In this document: one piece after another, positions 15,871-22,132 of the stretch
Position numbering within the stretch: position 1 is the first letter of the stretch
Layout of the letters: every line of letters starts with the position of its first letter
DNA from: an uncultured Lachnospiraceae bacterium
Lineage (GTDB): Bacteria; Bacillota; Clostridia; Lachnospirales; Lachnospiraceae
Length of the DNA stretch: 23,234 nucleotides
NCBI GenBank assembly: GCA_900550475.1
Contig: URSA01000024.1
Span: 1-23,234 of the forward strand
Direction of reading: 5' to 3'
Program-made: the position numbers and the translations under genes
The notes under the pieces: model-generated
Databases searched by the model: none
The model's input: the letters and a program-made list of their open reading frames with translations, nothing else
Told to the model about the DNA's origin: nothing

Positions 15871-16797
15871 ATGAAGACAAAAGACGTTTATTTGAAAACC
15901 ATGAAGTTTGTGTGGCTGAAGCTTGCACTGGGTGCGGCAATGATCGTATTTTCGCTGCTGACCCTGGCAATCTGCCTCCTTTTGGGAAGCCTCGGAAACG
16001 GCGGAGGATTGGGAATCGCCTTTATTATCTGGCTGATTCTGGTATGCGGCGCGTATGCCGGTGCGGAGAGGTACATCGGATATATGCTGAAAGCAGGGCA
16101 TGTTGCAATGGTGACCACCGCTGTAACCACGGGCACTTTGCCGGAGAACCAGTTGGAAGCCGCAAAGCAGATGGTGAAGGAGAGATTTGTGGCAGCCAAC
16201 GTTTACTTCTTTGTGGATAGAATGGTGAGCGGTGCGGTGAGTCAGCTCCAGAGAGGCCTGCAGAAGGTGGATAATCTGCTGGGTGGCATTCCGGGAGTGA
16301 GCGCAATCGTCTCCTTCGCCCAGATGTTCGTACATATTGCACTGGGTTATATTGATGAGTGCTGTCTCGGCTACACGTTCCTGCACAAGGAGCAGTCGGC
16401 ATGCAAGAGTGCCGCAGACGGTGTGGTGATCTACTTCCAGAACTGGAAGAAGCTGTTGAAGGACGCCGCGGTCACGACCCTGATCGTGATGGGTATCACA
16501 CTGGTGGCATGGGTGATCCCATTTGCAATCTTTGCCGCAATTTTCGGCGCATTGGGCGTTCATTGGATCTTCGCATTTGTGATCGCCGTGATGTTCGCAG
16601 CTGTGATGAGATCTGCTTTCATTGACAGCTACATGATGGTGAAGATGATGGTTTCCTATATGGAGGTAGCGCCTGCCACCCAGATCACCTTTGATCTTTA
16701 CGGTAAGCTCTGCAACCTGTCCGGCAAGTTCAAGAGACTGTTCGACAGAGGGCAGCAGGAGCAACAGCAGTACGGTAATATGCGGACAATGTACTAA
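15871..16797 (+). CDS. Multi-pass membrane protein of unknown function
   Basis: I do not recognise this family. The 308-residue protein has about five hydrophobic segments: residues 15-40, 46-66, 142-160, 199-228 and 231-250. Between the second and third lies a soluble stretch containing 'PENQLEAAKQMVKERF' and 'LQKVDNLLGGIPGVSAIV'. A Cys pair occurs at 'IDECCLGY' (about 161-168), and the tail is Gln/Met-rich. There is no signal peptide other than the first helix and no catalytic motif. A GAGGGAG site precedes the ATG. A downstream gene 56 bp away encodes another membrane-anchored protein on the same strand, and the two probably form a unit. Base composition matches the core chromosome, so this looks like a resident gene. 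A conserved hypothetical label is all the sequence supports. Confidence 0.75.
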   Translation: MKTKDVYLKTMKFVWLKLALGAAMIVFSLLTLAICLLLGSLGNGGGLGIAFIIWLILVCGAYAGAERYIGYMLKAGHVAMVTTAVTTGTLPENQLEAAKQMVKERFVAANVYFFVDRMVSGAVSQLQRGLQKVDNLLGGIPGVSAIVSFAQMFVHIALGYIDECCLGYTFLHKEQSACKSAADGVVIYFQNWKKLLKDAAVTTLIVMGITLVAWVIPFAIFAAIFGALGVHWIFAFVIAVMFAAVMRSAFIDSYMMVKMMVSYMEVAPATQITFDLYGKLCNLSGKFKRLFDRGQQEQQQYGNMRTMY

Positions 16798-16806
16798 ATT
16801 GGACGG

Positions 16807-16837
16807 AAGAGCTGCCGGGATTTGCCGGCAGCTTCTT
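16807..16837 (+). other. Intercistronic hairpin without a T-run
   Basis: AGCTGCCGG (16810-16818) pairs with CCGGCAGCT (16825-16833) around a 6-base loop, and the outer GAAG/CTTC continues the stem past one bulged base. No T-run follows, so it looks like an RNA-stability or processing hairpin in the short gap between two co-directional genes rather than a terminator. Confidence 0.5.
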
Positions 16838-16853
16838 CGGGATAGAGGAGAAT

Positions 16854-17690
16854 ATGGCAAGATACATACAAGACGCAGGAATTGATCAGCCCTATGATGT
16901 GGTCAGCATGACCATGGAGGATTATATTTACCACAATCATTTCACCCGGACGGATTGGCAGGGAGAGCCCGTGTATGGCAGCAAGGCAGCCGACGGCAAG
17001 GAGCGTTTCCTGAAATGGTCTTACTCCTGTGGAATCCTGCACATCGAGGCATGGCTGAAAAATGCGTTCGGAAACGAGACGGATCTGGACGGTGCAGGGA
17101 AAAGTAAGGCGGAATATAAGAGAAGTCTGGAAAAGCTGGTGCAGGATCTGAGAAACCACCCGGGCGAAATGTTTGAGAGCGGCTATATCGGGCATGACCC
17201 CATGCAGCATGAGGAATCGGAAACGGTAAACGCATGGGCACAGCCGGGACAGGGAACGAGTGACGCATGGAAGCAGTCGGGACAGGGAACGAGTGACGCA
17301 TGGAAGCAGTCGGATCAGGGGGCGGACAGCGGACGGGCGCAGACCGACACCGCGCAGCCCGCATGGAGTGAGCAGCACCCCACCTATCAGGCACCCATCG
17401 ACTTCGGAACGACGGGAACCGGCGCAATCGGAAAGTTTCTGAATCCTACGGGACCGGGACTTGGGATAGCAGCGCTGCTGTGTTCTTTTCTGATACCCGC
17501 ATTTGGCATTGCATTTGGCGTGATAGGCATGCGGCGGTATAAGACGACGGGGGATCCCGACAAGGATAAGACAGTAAAGAACGGAAGAACCATGTGTATC
17601 GCCGCGCTGGTTATTTCCATTTTGTGGCTTGTCCTTCCGTTTCTTATGGGAAGTCTGATCATTCCCCTTCGGTATTTTCTTGTAGATTAG
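16854..17690 (+). CDS. Membrane-anchored protein with DUF4190-like C-terminus
   Basis: Function is unknown. The 278 residues fall into three parts. Residues 1-110 form a soluble N-terminal domain with no hydrophobic segment ('RFLKWSYSCGILHIEAWLKN'). Residues 120-200 form a Gln/Gly/Ser/Thr-rich linker with an exact tandem repeat GQGTSDAWKQS (132-142 and 143-153). Two helices at the C-terminus (about 202-225 and 247-270) carry the pattern 'GLGIAALLCSFLIPAFGIAF', 'VIGMRRYK' and 'NGRTMCIAALVISILWLV', which resembles DUF4190-type membrane domains. GAGGAG precedes the ATG. Its stop TAG overlaps the convergent PilZ gene's stop on the other strand by four bases. It is probably co-transcribed with the preceding membrane protein. 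Confidence 0.75.
   Translation: MARYIQDAGIDQPYDVVSMTMEDYIYHNHFTRTDWQGEPVYGSKAADGKERFLKWSYSCGILHIEAWLKNAFGNETDLDGAGKSKAEYKRSLEKLVQDLRNHPGEMFESGYIGHDPMQHEESETVNAWAQPGQGTSDAWKQSGQGTSDAWKQSDQGADSGRAQTDTAQPAWSEQHPTYQAPIDFGTTGTGAIGKFLNPTGPGLGIAALLCSFLIPAFGIAFGVIGMRRYKTTGDPDKDKTVKNGRTMCIAALVISILWLVLPFLMGSLIIPLRYFLVD
17247..17312 (+). repeat. Exact 33-bp tandem duplication inside the linker of the DUF4190-like protein
   Basis: Two copies of 33 bp (17247-17279 and 17280-17312) are identical over their full length and encode GQGTSDAWKQS twice. A degenerate third start follows (GATCAGGGGG). Identity without third-position drift points to a recent duplication. Confidence 0.9.
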
Positions 17691-18373
17691 TTTTTATTGG
17701 GAGAGGATTTGGCAGTGCCTCGGCTGCGCTGCAGACGAATCCTCTCCTTTTCCATGATATAGGATTCGAGGCCGATCACTCTTGCCGGGAAGCGGCAGCC
17801 ATAGACCATATTGCCGTTTTCCAACTTGAATTTTCGGACAATCACGCCGTAGAGATGGAAGGAGTAGCTCTTTGCCGTCTCCTCCACATAGTCGTTCAAC
17901 ACGGCATGGACGGATTCGTTTTCCTGAAATTCGCGCTCGTCCGAGGTGGAAAAAGCAAACCCGGTAGCGCTGATATCCTTTATGGTGACACTGATCGTAC
18001 CCCGGTGGCTGCCAACGCGGACGGAAGTATCAATGCCGATATAGCAGCGGTACGCGCCCCTGCGGTTTAACTCCTTGCTCTCGGCAAGCGTCGTTACCGT
18101 GTAGCAGAGGGAATCGTCCGCATTTTTTGCGGTGTGAACCGTGACATTCTGGAATACATGGGGTTTTTGATCGGGAAAGGCGACAACCATGTTGACAAGG
18201 ATACCGGCGCCGTGAAAGGAGATAATCTTTTCATCCCGCATGACCGGAGCCGCAACAATCATATGCTTCCGCGGCAGGACGTCAAGAACCACCGACGGAA
18301 ACTCCAAGTGTTTGTCACCGATCGTTACTAAGAATGTGATAGGTTGTTCGGCGGTCAGCTCTTCGATCCTCAT
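17687..18373 (-). CDS. YcgR-like PilZ-domain c-di-GMP receptor
   Basis: This is a cytoplasmic two-domain protein of 228 residues. Residues 1-95 form a beta-rich YcgR-N-like domain. Residues about 100-215 are a PilZ domain carrying both c-di-GMP-binding motifs: RxxxR at Arg105-Arg109 ('NRRGAYRC') and [D/N]xSxxG at Asp133-Gly138 ('DISATG'). Proteins of this type act as flagellar brakes or link c-di-GMP to surface behaviour, and the chemoreceptor about 2 kb away fits a motile cell. The start is supported by GGAAAGGA on the minus strand. The gene begins only about 25 bp after the terminator of tRNA-Pro, and no promoter was found in that gap. Its end overlaps the convergent gene by 4 bp. Confidence 0.88.
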   Translation of the reverse strand: MRIEELTAEQPITFLVTIGDKHLEFPSVVLDVLPRKHMIVAAPVMRDEKIISFHGAGILVNMVVAFPDQKPHVFQNVTVHTAKNADDSLCYTVTTLAESKELNRRGAYRCYIGIDTSVRVGSHRGTISVTIKDISATGFAFSTSDEREFQENESVHAVLNDYVEETAKSYSFHLYGVIVRKFKLENGNMVYGCRFPARVIGLESYIMEKERIRLQRSRGTAKSSPNKN

Positions 18374-18398
18374 CCTGTGTAATCCTTTCCTTAAGAAG

Positions 18399-18428
18399 AA
18401 AAAACTCTCTATCTGAAAAATAGAGAGT
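18399..18428 (-). terminator. Terminator after tRNA-Pro, ahead of the PilZ gene
   Basis: Read on the minus strand, ACTCTCTAT (18428-18420) pairs perfectly with ATAGAGAGT (18412-18404) across a 7-base loop, followed by a run of T residues down to 18399. It lies 5 bp after the tRNA and just before the PilZ gene's ribosome site. Confidence 0.88.
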
Positions 18429-18433
18429 GGAAA

Positions 18434-18507
<74 letters not shown>

Positions 18508-18527
18508 ATGTTATGTCGAACATTAAA

Positions 18528-18556
18528 ATAATACACTAAGAAGATTAAAGTGTCAA
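18528..18556 (-). promoter_or_regulatory. Consensus promoter of tRNA-Pro
   Basis: On the minus strand, a perfect TTGACA (complement of 18551-18556) and TATTAT (complement of 18528-18533) lie 17 bp apart, about 20 bp upstream of the tRNA. It is the strongest promoter on this strand in the window. Confidence 0.88.
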
Positions 18557-18599
18557 CATTTTCTTGGAAAAAAAGAAGGAGGCAAACGGATGCCTGATA

Positions 18600-18608
18600 T
18601 GATACAAT
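18600..18608 (+). promoter_or_regulatory. Extended -10 promoter candidate for rlmI
   Basis: TGATACAAT forms an extended -10 element (TGn plus TACAAT). There is no good -35 box, as is usual for extended -10 promoters. It is about 90 bp upstream of the rlmI start and would give a leader that contains the inverted repeat at 18654-18687. Confidence 0.45.
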
Positions 18609-18653
18609 AGATGCAGTAATTTTATTCTCATATGGCAATTTGTGCCGCAGACG

Positions 18654-18687
18654 CCGCAGATGTGCCATGATCGTAAAGCATCTGCGG
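18654..18687 (+). promoter_or_regulatory. Inverted repeat in the rlmI leader
   Basis: CCGCAGATG (18654-18662) and CATCTGCGG (18679-18687) are perfect 9-bp arms with a 16-base loop. The stem ends three bases before the GGAG ribosome site (18691-18694). It could influence translation or be a protein-binding site. There is no T-run. Confidence 0.5.
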
Positions 18688-18700
18688 AATGGAGACTGTT

Positions 18701-19903
18701 ATGTACGATACGATTGTAACGCTGAAAAAGGGAGAGGGACGCACCCTGAAGTCAGGCGGTGCGTGGATTTACGACAATGAAATTGATACCATACTGGGCA
18801 GCTTTGAGAATGGGGATATTGTAACGGTGCATGATTTTGACGGATATTTTCTGGGTTACGGATTTCTCAACACCCGTTCTAAAATTGCAATCCGTATGCT
18901 GACCCGGAAGAAGGATACCGTGATCGACGATGCTTTTCTGGAGGCAAGGGTGCAGGCGGCGTGGGATTACAGAAAACAGGTGATCGACACCGCAGGCTGC
19001 CGCCTGATCTTTGGGGAAGCGGATTTCCTGCCCGGAATCGTGATTGATAAATTTTCCGATGTTTTGGTGGTGGAGTCGCTTGCTCTCGGCATAGACAGGC
19101 TGAAGCCGCAGATATTGGACGCCGTAAAGAGGGTGCTCGCAAAGGACGGGATCACAATCAGAGGCATCTATGAGCGCAGTGACGCCAAGGTTCGTGAGCA
19201 GGAGGGAATGGAGCGCTTCAAGGGCTTTATCGGCGAACCCTTCGACACCAAGATAGAGATCGTGGAGAACGGCGTGAAATACATGGTAGATGTGCAGGAC
19301 GGTCAAAAGACCGGATTTTTCCTAGATCAGAAGAACAACCGCGCCGCCATACAGAGACTGTGCCGCGGCAAGCGGGTGCTGGACTGCTTCACCCACACCG
19401 GTTCGTTTGCGCTGAATGCGGGAATCGCCGGCGCCTCCGAGGTGATCGGCGTGGACGCCTCAGAGCTTGGCGTAAATCAGGCGCGGGAAAATGCGGTGCT
19501 GAATCATCTGGAGGACAAGGTTTCCTTTATCTGTGCGGATGTGTTTGAGCTTCTGCCGGAGCTGGAGAAAAAGGGCGAAAAATTTGATGTGGTCATTCTG
19601 GATCCTCCTGCCTTTACAAAGTCCCGCAATTCCATAAAGAATGCGGTGAAGGGCTACCGCGAGATCAATGTGCGGGGCATGCATCTGGTAAAGGACGGCG
19701 GCTTCCTCGCAACCTGCTCCTGCTCGCATTTCATGGATCCCGAGCTGTTCCAAAAGACCATCGCGGAAGCCGCCCGGGGCGCGCACAAACGCCTCCGCCA
19801 GGTAGAATTTCGCACCCAGGCAGCCGACCACCCCATCCTCTGGGCGGCGGACTCCTCTTATTATCTGAAGTTCTTTATCTTCCAGGTTGTTGATGAGAAG
19901 TAA
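18701..19903 (+). CDS. rlmI: RlmI-like class I rRNA large-subunit methyltransferase
   Basis: This is a SAM-dependent RNA methyltransferase related to RlmI, which makes m5C1962 in E. coli 23S rRNA. The 400 residues show an N-terminal PUA RNA-binding domain (about 2-80, 'KSGGAWIYDNEI'). The family motif 'GEADFLPG' (105-112), 'KTGFFLDQ' (203-210), the SAM-binding 'VLDCFTHTGSFALNAG' (226-241), 'DPPAFTKS' (301-308) and 'CSCSHF' (339-344) follow. The ATG at 18701 is preferred because GGAG lies 6 bp upstream and the protein then starts like its relatives. The ATG at 18689 would add four residues ahead of that site. It is a GC-rich resident gene, and the AT-rich accessory segment begins immediately after its stop. 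The exact target base in this organism is inferred from the family. Confidence 0.88.
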   Translation: MYDTIVTLKKGEGRTLKSGGAWIYDNEIDTILGSFENGDIVTVHDFDGYFLGYGFLNTRSKIAIRMLTRKKDTVIDDAFLEARVQAAWDYRKQVIDTAGCRLIFGEADFLPGIVIDKFSDVLVVESLALGIDRLKPQILDAVKRVLAKDGITIRGIYERSDAKVREQEGMERFKGFIGEPFDTKIEIVENGVKYMVDVQDGQKTGFFLDQKNNRAAIQRLCRGKRVLDCFTHTGSFALNAGIAGASEVIGVDASELGVNQARENAVLNHLEDKVSFICADVFELLPELEKKGEKFDVVILDPPAFTKSRNSIKNAVKGYREINVRGMHLVKDGGFLATCSCSHFMDPELFQKTIAEAARGAHKRLRQVEFRTQAADHPILWAADSSYYLKFFIFQVVDEK

Positions 19904-20211
19904 GAGCCGGGAAGTAGCGGAAATGCTTGATTTATAAGGGATGGAAGGTGTTTGATGTTTACAGAGAAAACCTCGTAAAGTATCGCAAAATATCACAAAA
20001 CCGTGATTCAAAGTGGTAAGAAAAGTGGTAAGTCTGAGTGTTAAGCACCTGAAATGTAGCGAGTGGTAAGCTTATGGGGAAAACGGTATGTTCTATCCTT
20101 TTCTTTTTCAAATAAGAGTTGATATTATTATGGTGGACAGAAAAACGACTTACAAAAAGTTACAAATATATACGGAATGACTACGGTTTGACTACGGTAT
20201 TGAGACTTTTT

Positions 20212-20238
20212 TTGAAAAGGAAGTTATGATATTATTAT
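20212..20238 (+). promoter_or_regulatory. Weak promoter candidate ahead of the leader hairpin
   Basis: TTGAAA (20212-20217) and TATTAT (20233-20238) lie 15 bp apart, shorter than ideal. A TTATCA at 17 bp spacing is an alternative. Transcription from here would run straight into the hairpin ending at 20289. Confidence 0.35.
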
Positions 20239-20256
20239 CATGGAAGTAATGAACAG

Positions 20257-20289
20257 AGAGTGATCGAGATAATTCGGTTGCTCTTTTTT
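20257..20289 (+). terminator. Leader hairpin terminator upstream of the membrane-protein gene
   Basis: AGAGTGATCGA (20257-20267) pairs with TCGGTTGCTCT (20274-20284) over 11 positions, three of them G-U pairs, with a 6-base loop, and is followed by six T residues (20284-20289). It sits between a weak promoter and a strong one, so it may end a short RNA of about 45 nt or attenuate read-through. Confidence 0.7.
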
Positions 20290-20290
20290 A

Positions 20291-20318
20291 TTGTGAAGGG
20301 GGTTACATGTGCTATAAT
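20291..20318 (+). promoter_or_regulatory. Promoter of the six-helix membrane-protein gene
   Basis: TTGTGA (20291-20296) and TATAAT (20313-20318) are 16 bp apart, and TGC before TATAAT makes an extended -10. It starts directly after the leader terminator and about 40 bp before the gene. Confidence 0.75.
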
Positions 20319-20356
20319 AAAACAAATTAACAAATCGGTATTTATAGGAGGAAGAG

Positions 20357-20965
20357 ATGAATAAGCTAATACCTAAAATAGGTGCAGCAATAGTGACATT
20401 AACCGTTTTCCTTTTTGCAATATTTATGATAGTAGATTTTCCATTTGGTTCATACTTTGTATGTATGTTTTTACCGATAGGCTATATCATGATGGCGGCT
20501 GGCTTTCACCATGAAAGTGCAAAGGAACAACGAGTATCTGCAAATATAGGAATGATTTTTTCTGCAATATATGCGGTATTGATTTTCTTGGTATATTTTG
20601 CACAGACCACAACCGTAAGACTGGAAGATATAAATGAGCAAGCAATAAAGATATTAGATTTCCAGAGAGGTGGTCTGCTTTTTAATTACGACCTGCTCGG
20701 ATATGGAATGATGGCTCTTTCAACTTTTTTTATCGGACTTTCTATTAAGGCAGAAAGTAAATCTGACAAATGGCTGAAATATCTGATGATTATACACGGT
20801 GTCTTTTTCATTGGTTGCTTTATAATGCCTATGACAGGTGTTTTCACAAGTATGGCAAATGGTGATAACGGCAATGGTGGCACAATCGCACTTCTGTTTT
20901 GGTGTGCTTACTTCATTCCAATAGGTATATTGTCGTATAGGCATTTTGAAAAAGAAAAACGATAA
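20357..20965 (+). CDS. Six-helix membrane protein of unknown function
   Basis: I do not recognise a named family. The 202 residues are dominated by six predicted helices: about 7-27, 32-50, 62-84, 111-131, 141-161 and 174-194. The loops are short, a Gly/Asn-rich loop 'NGDNGNGG' precedes the last helix, and the C-terminal tail 'HFEKEKR' is basic. No cleavable signal peptide or enzyme motif is visible. The ATG has AGGAGG six bases upstream (20346-20351). It is plainly AT-richer than rlmI and the core genes, so it was probably acquired by transfer. A strong private promoter and leader hairpin precede it. It could be an integral sensor, immunity or accessory protein, but nothing in the sequence decides this. 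Confidence 0.75.
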   Translation: MNKLIPKIGAAIVTLTVFLFAIFMIVDFPFGSYFVCMFLPIGYIMMAAGFHHESAKEQRVSANIGMIFSAIYAVLIFLVYFAQTTTVRLEDINEQAIKILDFQRGGLLFNYDLLGYGMMALSTFFIGLSIKAESKSDKWLKYLMIIHGVFFIGCFIMPMTGVFTSMANGDNGNGGTIALLFWCAYFIPIGILSYRHFEKEKR

Positions 20966-21033
20966 ATTCCAGTTTATAGAATTAAGAAAATCGGGATTCA
21001 ACAGGACAAATTCTATTTACAGGAGCATCTTTG

Positions 21034-21147
21034 ATGGAAATGTTTCATGTCTGTGAAATTGCACGAAGCCAGGGTATCGAACGAGTGATATATAATCATG
21101 GCGTTTTATCCTGTAAATCTCCACCTGCCATGGCCCGGCAGAGATAA
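21034..21147 (+). CDS. Possible 37-residue small protein or gene remnant
   Basis: ATG at 21034 opens a 37-codon frame with a good AGGAG site 8 bp upstream (21021-21025). It contains 'EIARSQGIERVIYNHGVL' and ends 'PPAMARQR'. The frame is also open upstream of the ATG, so it may be the tail of a decayed gene rather than an intact small one. I do not recognise it. It ends 17 bp before the convergent AraC gene. Confidence 0.25.
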   Translation: MEMFHVCEIARSQGIERVIYNHGVLSCKSPPAMARQR

Positions 21148-21163
21148 GAACATTTCCGGATTT

Positions 21164-21907
21164 TTATTTGATGCCGGAAGTGCGGAAGTGTTCTGCACGA
21201 TACTGCGTTGGTGTTTTCCCGGTCTTTTCCCGGAAAACAGATGTGAAATAACTTTGACTGGGAAACGCCAGGGTAGTAGAAATTACAGAGATCGCATAAT
21301 CGGAATGGCAAAGCATATTCTGAGCGGTCTCTATTTTTTTGCTCTGTATATAGGAACTGACAGAAATTCCCATCTCTTTTGCGAACAGGTGACTTAAATA
21401 ACCGGGAGATATGCCGGCATGAGCGGCGAGCGTCGGGACAGTGATACGATTATGTAAATGATCATAGATATATTCCAGACACTGGGCAACCGGACGGGAG
21501 CAGGCATGATTTCTATGCAATTTTTCCATGCGAGTAGTGTAATCCAGACACATCTGCGGGTGCAGGGCGGAAATTTCTTTTTTTGATTTCATTAGATCCG
21601 CCTTATGAATGTAGTAGTCGCTGAGATCATAAGCCTCTGTGACTTCCATACCTCCTTCGATGCAGTATCTTGCCAGCATAGCAGCAGTGATGGTAAAGTG
21701 GTATTTCAGATTTTGCAGAGGAGAATCCGAGAGGACACCCAGGCCTTTCTTTTCCTGAAAAGATTCATGGCATAATTCTTTTATTTTTTCAGTATTTCCC
21801 AGCCTGACATAGCTATAGAATTCCGCTTCCGGATCATAAGGGGCGCGATAAGTCTCTAATTCTCTGCGAACATATTGTTGATAGAGAAGTTCCTGAGGAA
21901 TGTTCAT
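21164..21907 (-). CDS. AraC-family transcriptional regulator
   Basis: This DNA-binding regulator has 247 residues. The C-terminal 100 or so form the double helix-turn-helix of the AraC family. The first HTH is 'TVPTLAAHAGISPGYLSHLF' (157-176). The second is around 'YAISVISTTLAFPSQSYFTS' (204-223), followed by the signature 'VFREKTGKTPTQYR'. The N-terminal 140 residues look helical ('LGNTEKIKELCHESFQ') and do not resemble the usual sugar-binding cupin, so the effector is unclear. AAAGGTG on the minus strand supports the start. It is transcribed away from the GH5 gene across a 225-bp gap with paired direct repeats, and it most likely controls that gene, and perhaps itself. It is AT-richer than the core genome, like the rest of this segment. 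Confidence 0.88.
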   Translation of the reverse strand: MNIPQELLYQQYVRRELETYRAPYDPEAEFYSYVRLGNTEKIKELCHESFQEKKGLGVLSDSPLQNLKYHFTITAAMLARYCIEGGMEVTEAYDLSDYYIHKADLMKSKKEISALHPQMCLDYTTRMEKLHRNHACSRPVAQCLEYIYDHLHNRITVPTLAAHAGISPGYLSHLFAKEMGISVSSYIQSKKIETAQNMLCHSDYAISVISTTLAFPSQSYFTSVFREKTGKTPTQYRAEHFRTSGIK

Positions 21908-21992
21908 ATGGACACCTTTCTGAAATTATTACAGTGTTTTCAAAACCGCTATGCGATTCTTTCTCTTGTGGAGTGAAGATAGTGGCACCCTG

Positions 21993-22013
21993 ATGCTATA
22001 AATAATATAGCAT
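21993..22013. repeat. Inverted repeat in the araC-GH5 gap
   Basis: ATGCTAT (21993-21999) and ATAGCAT (22007-22013) form a perfect 7-bp inverted repeat with a 7-base spacer. It overlaps the first copy of the direct repeat described next. It could be an operator for either divergent gene. Confidence 0.5.
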
Positions 22014-22043
22014 AAAAACGATAAAAATAATATAGAAACGATA
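22001..22043. promoter_or_regulatory. Bipartite direct repeat, candidate AraC-type operator
   Basis: AATAATATAG occurs at 22001-22010 and 22026-22035. AAACGATA follows each copy, at 22016-22023 and 22036-22043. The second element repeats at exactly 20 bp, about two helical turns. Direct repeats of this spacing are typical AraC-family targets. The downstream copy abuts the place where the -35 box of the GH5 promoter should be. Confidence 0.6.
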
Positions 22044-22064
22044 TATGAATTTTGTTTCAAATTA

Positions 22065-22070
22065 TATGAT
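22065..22070 (+). promoter_or_regulatory. -10 element of the GH5 gene
   Basis: TATGAT is a good -10 match. The expected -35 position (about 22042-22047, TATATG) is poor and overlaps the end of the direct repeat, which fits an activator-dependent promoter. Confidence 0.5.
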
Positions 22071-22132
22071 AGAGAAAAGAAGAACTGCAGGATTATAAAT
22101 TTTCCGTTGCATGGGATCAGGAGGACAAGAGC

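Larger units (their letters stand above)
19904..20290. other. Repeat-rich, gene-free AT-rich region after rlmI (possible integration or regulatory region)
   Basis: I find no credible gene here. Four sets of short direct repeats are present. TATCGCAAAA/TATCACAAAA are in tandem (19981-20000). AGTGGTAAG occurs three times (20012-20020, 20024-20032, 20062-20070). TTACAAA occurs twice, 10 bp apart (20150, 20160). Three 11-bp units of the type TACGGnnTGAC sit head to tail (20171-20203; the third is degenerate). The 11-bp GATATTATTAT also occurs at 20121-20131 and 20228-20238. Composition drops from GC-rich to AT-rich at the rlmI stop. This resembles arm-type binding sites of an integrase or iterons for a regulator. 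No integrase gene is present in the window. Confidence 0.5.

Noticed and set aside
15808..16860. 350-codon open frame antisense to the multi-pass membrane protein
   Set aside because: The plus-strand frame has a ribosome site and regular hydrophobic helices; the antisense product is Cys/His/Gln-rich and featureless.
20976..21016. ATAGAATT/AATTCTAT inverted repeat after the six-helix membrane protein
   Set aside because: The arms are only 8 bp, AT-rich and 25 bases apart, with no T-run, so the sequence is too weak to call a terminator.
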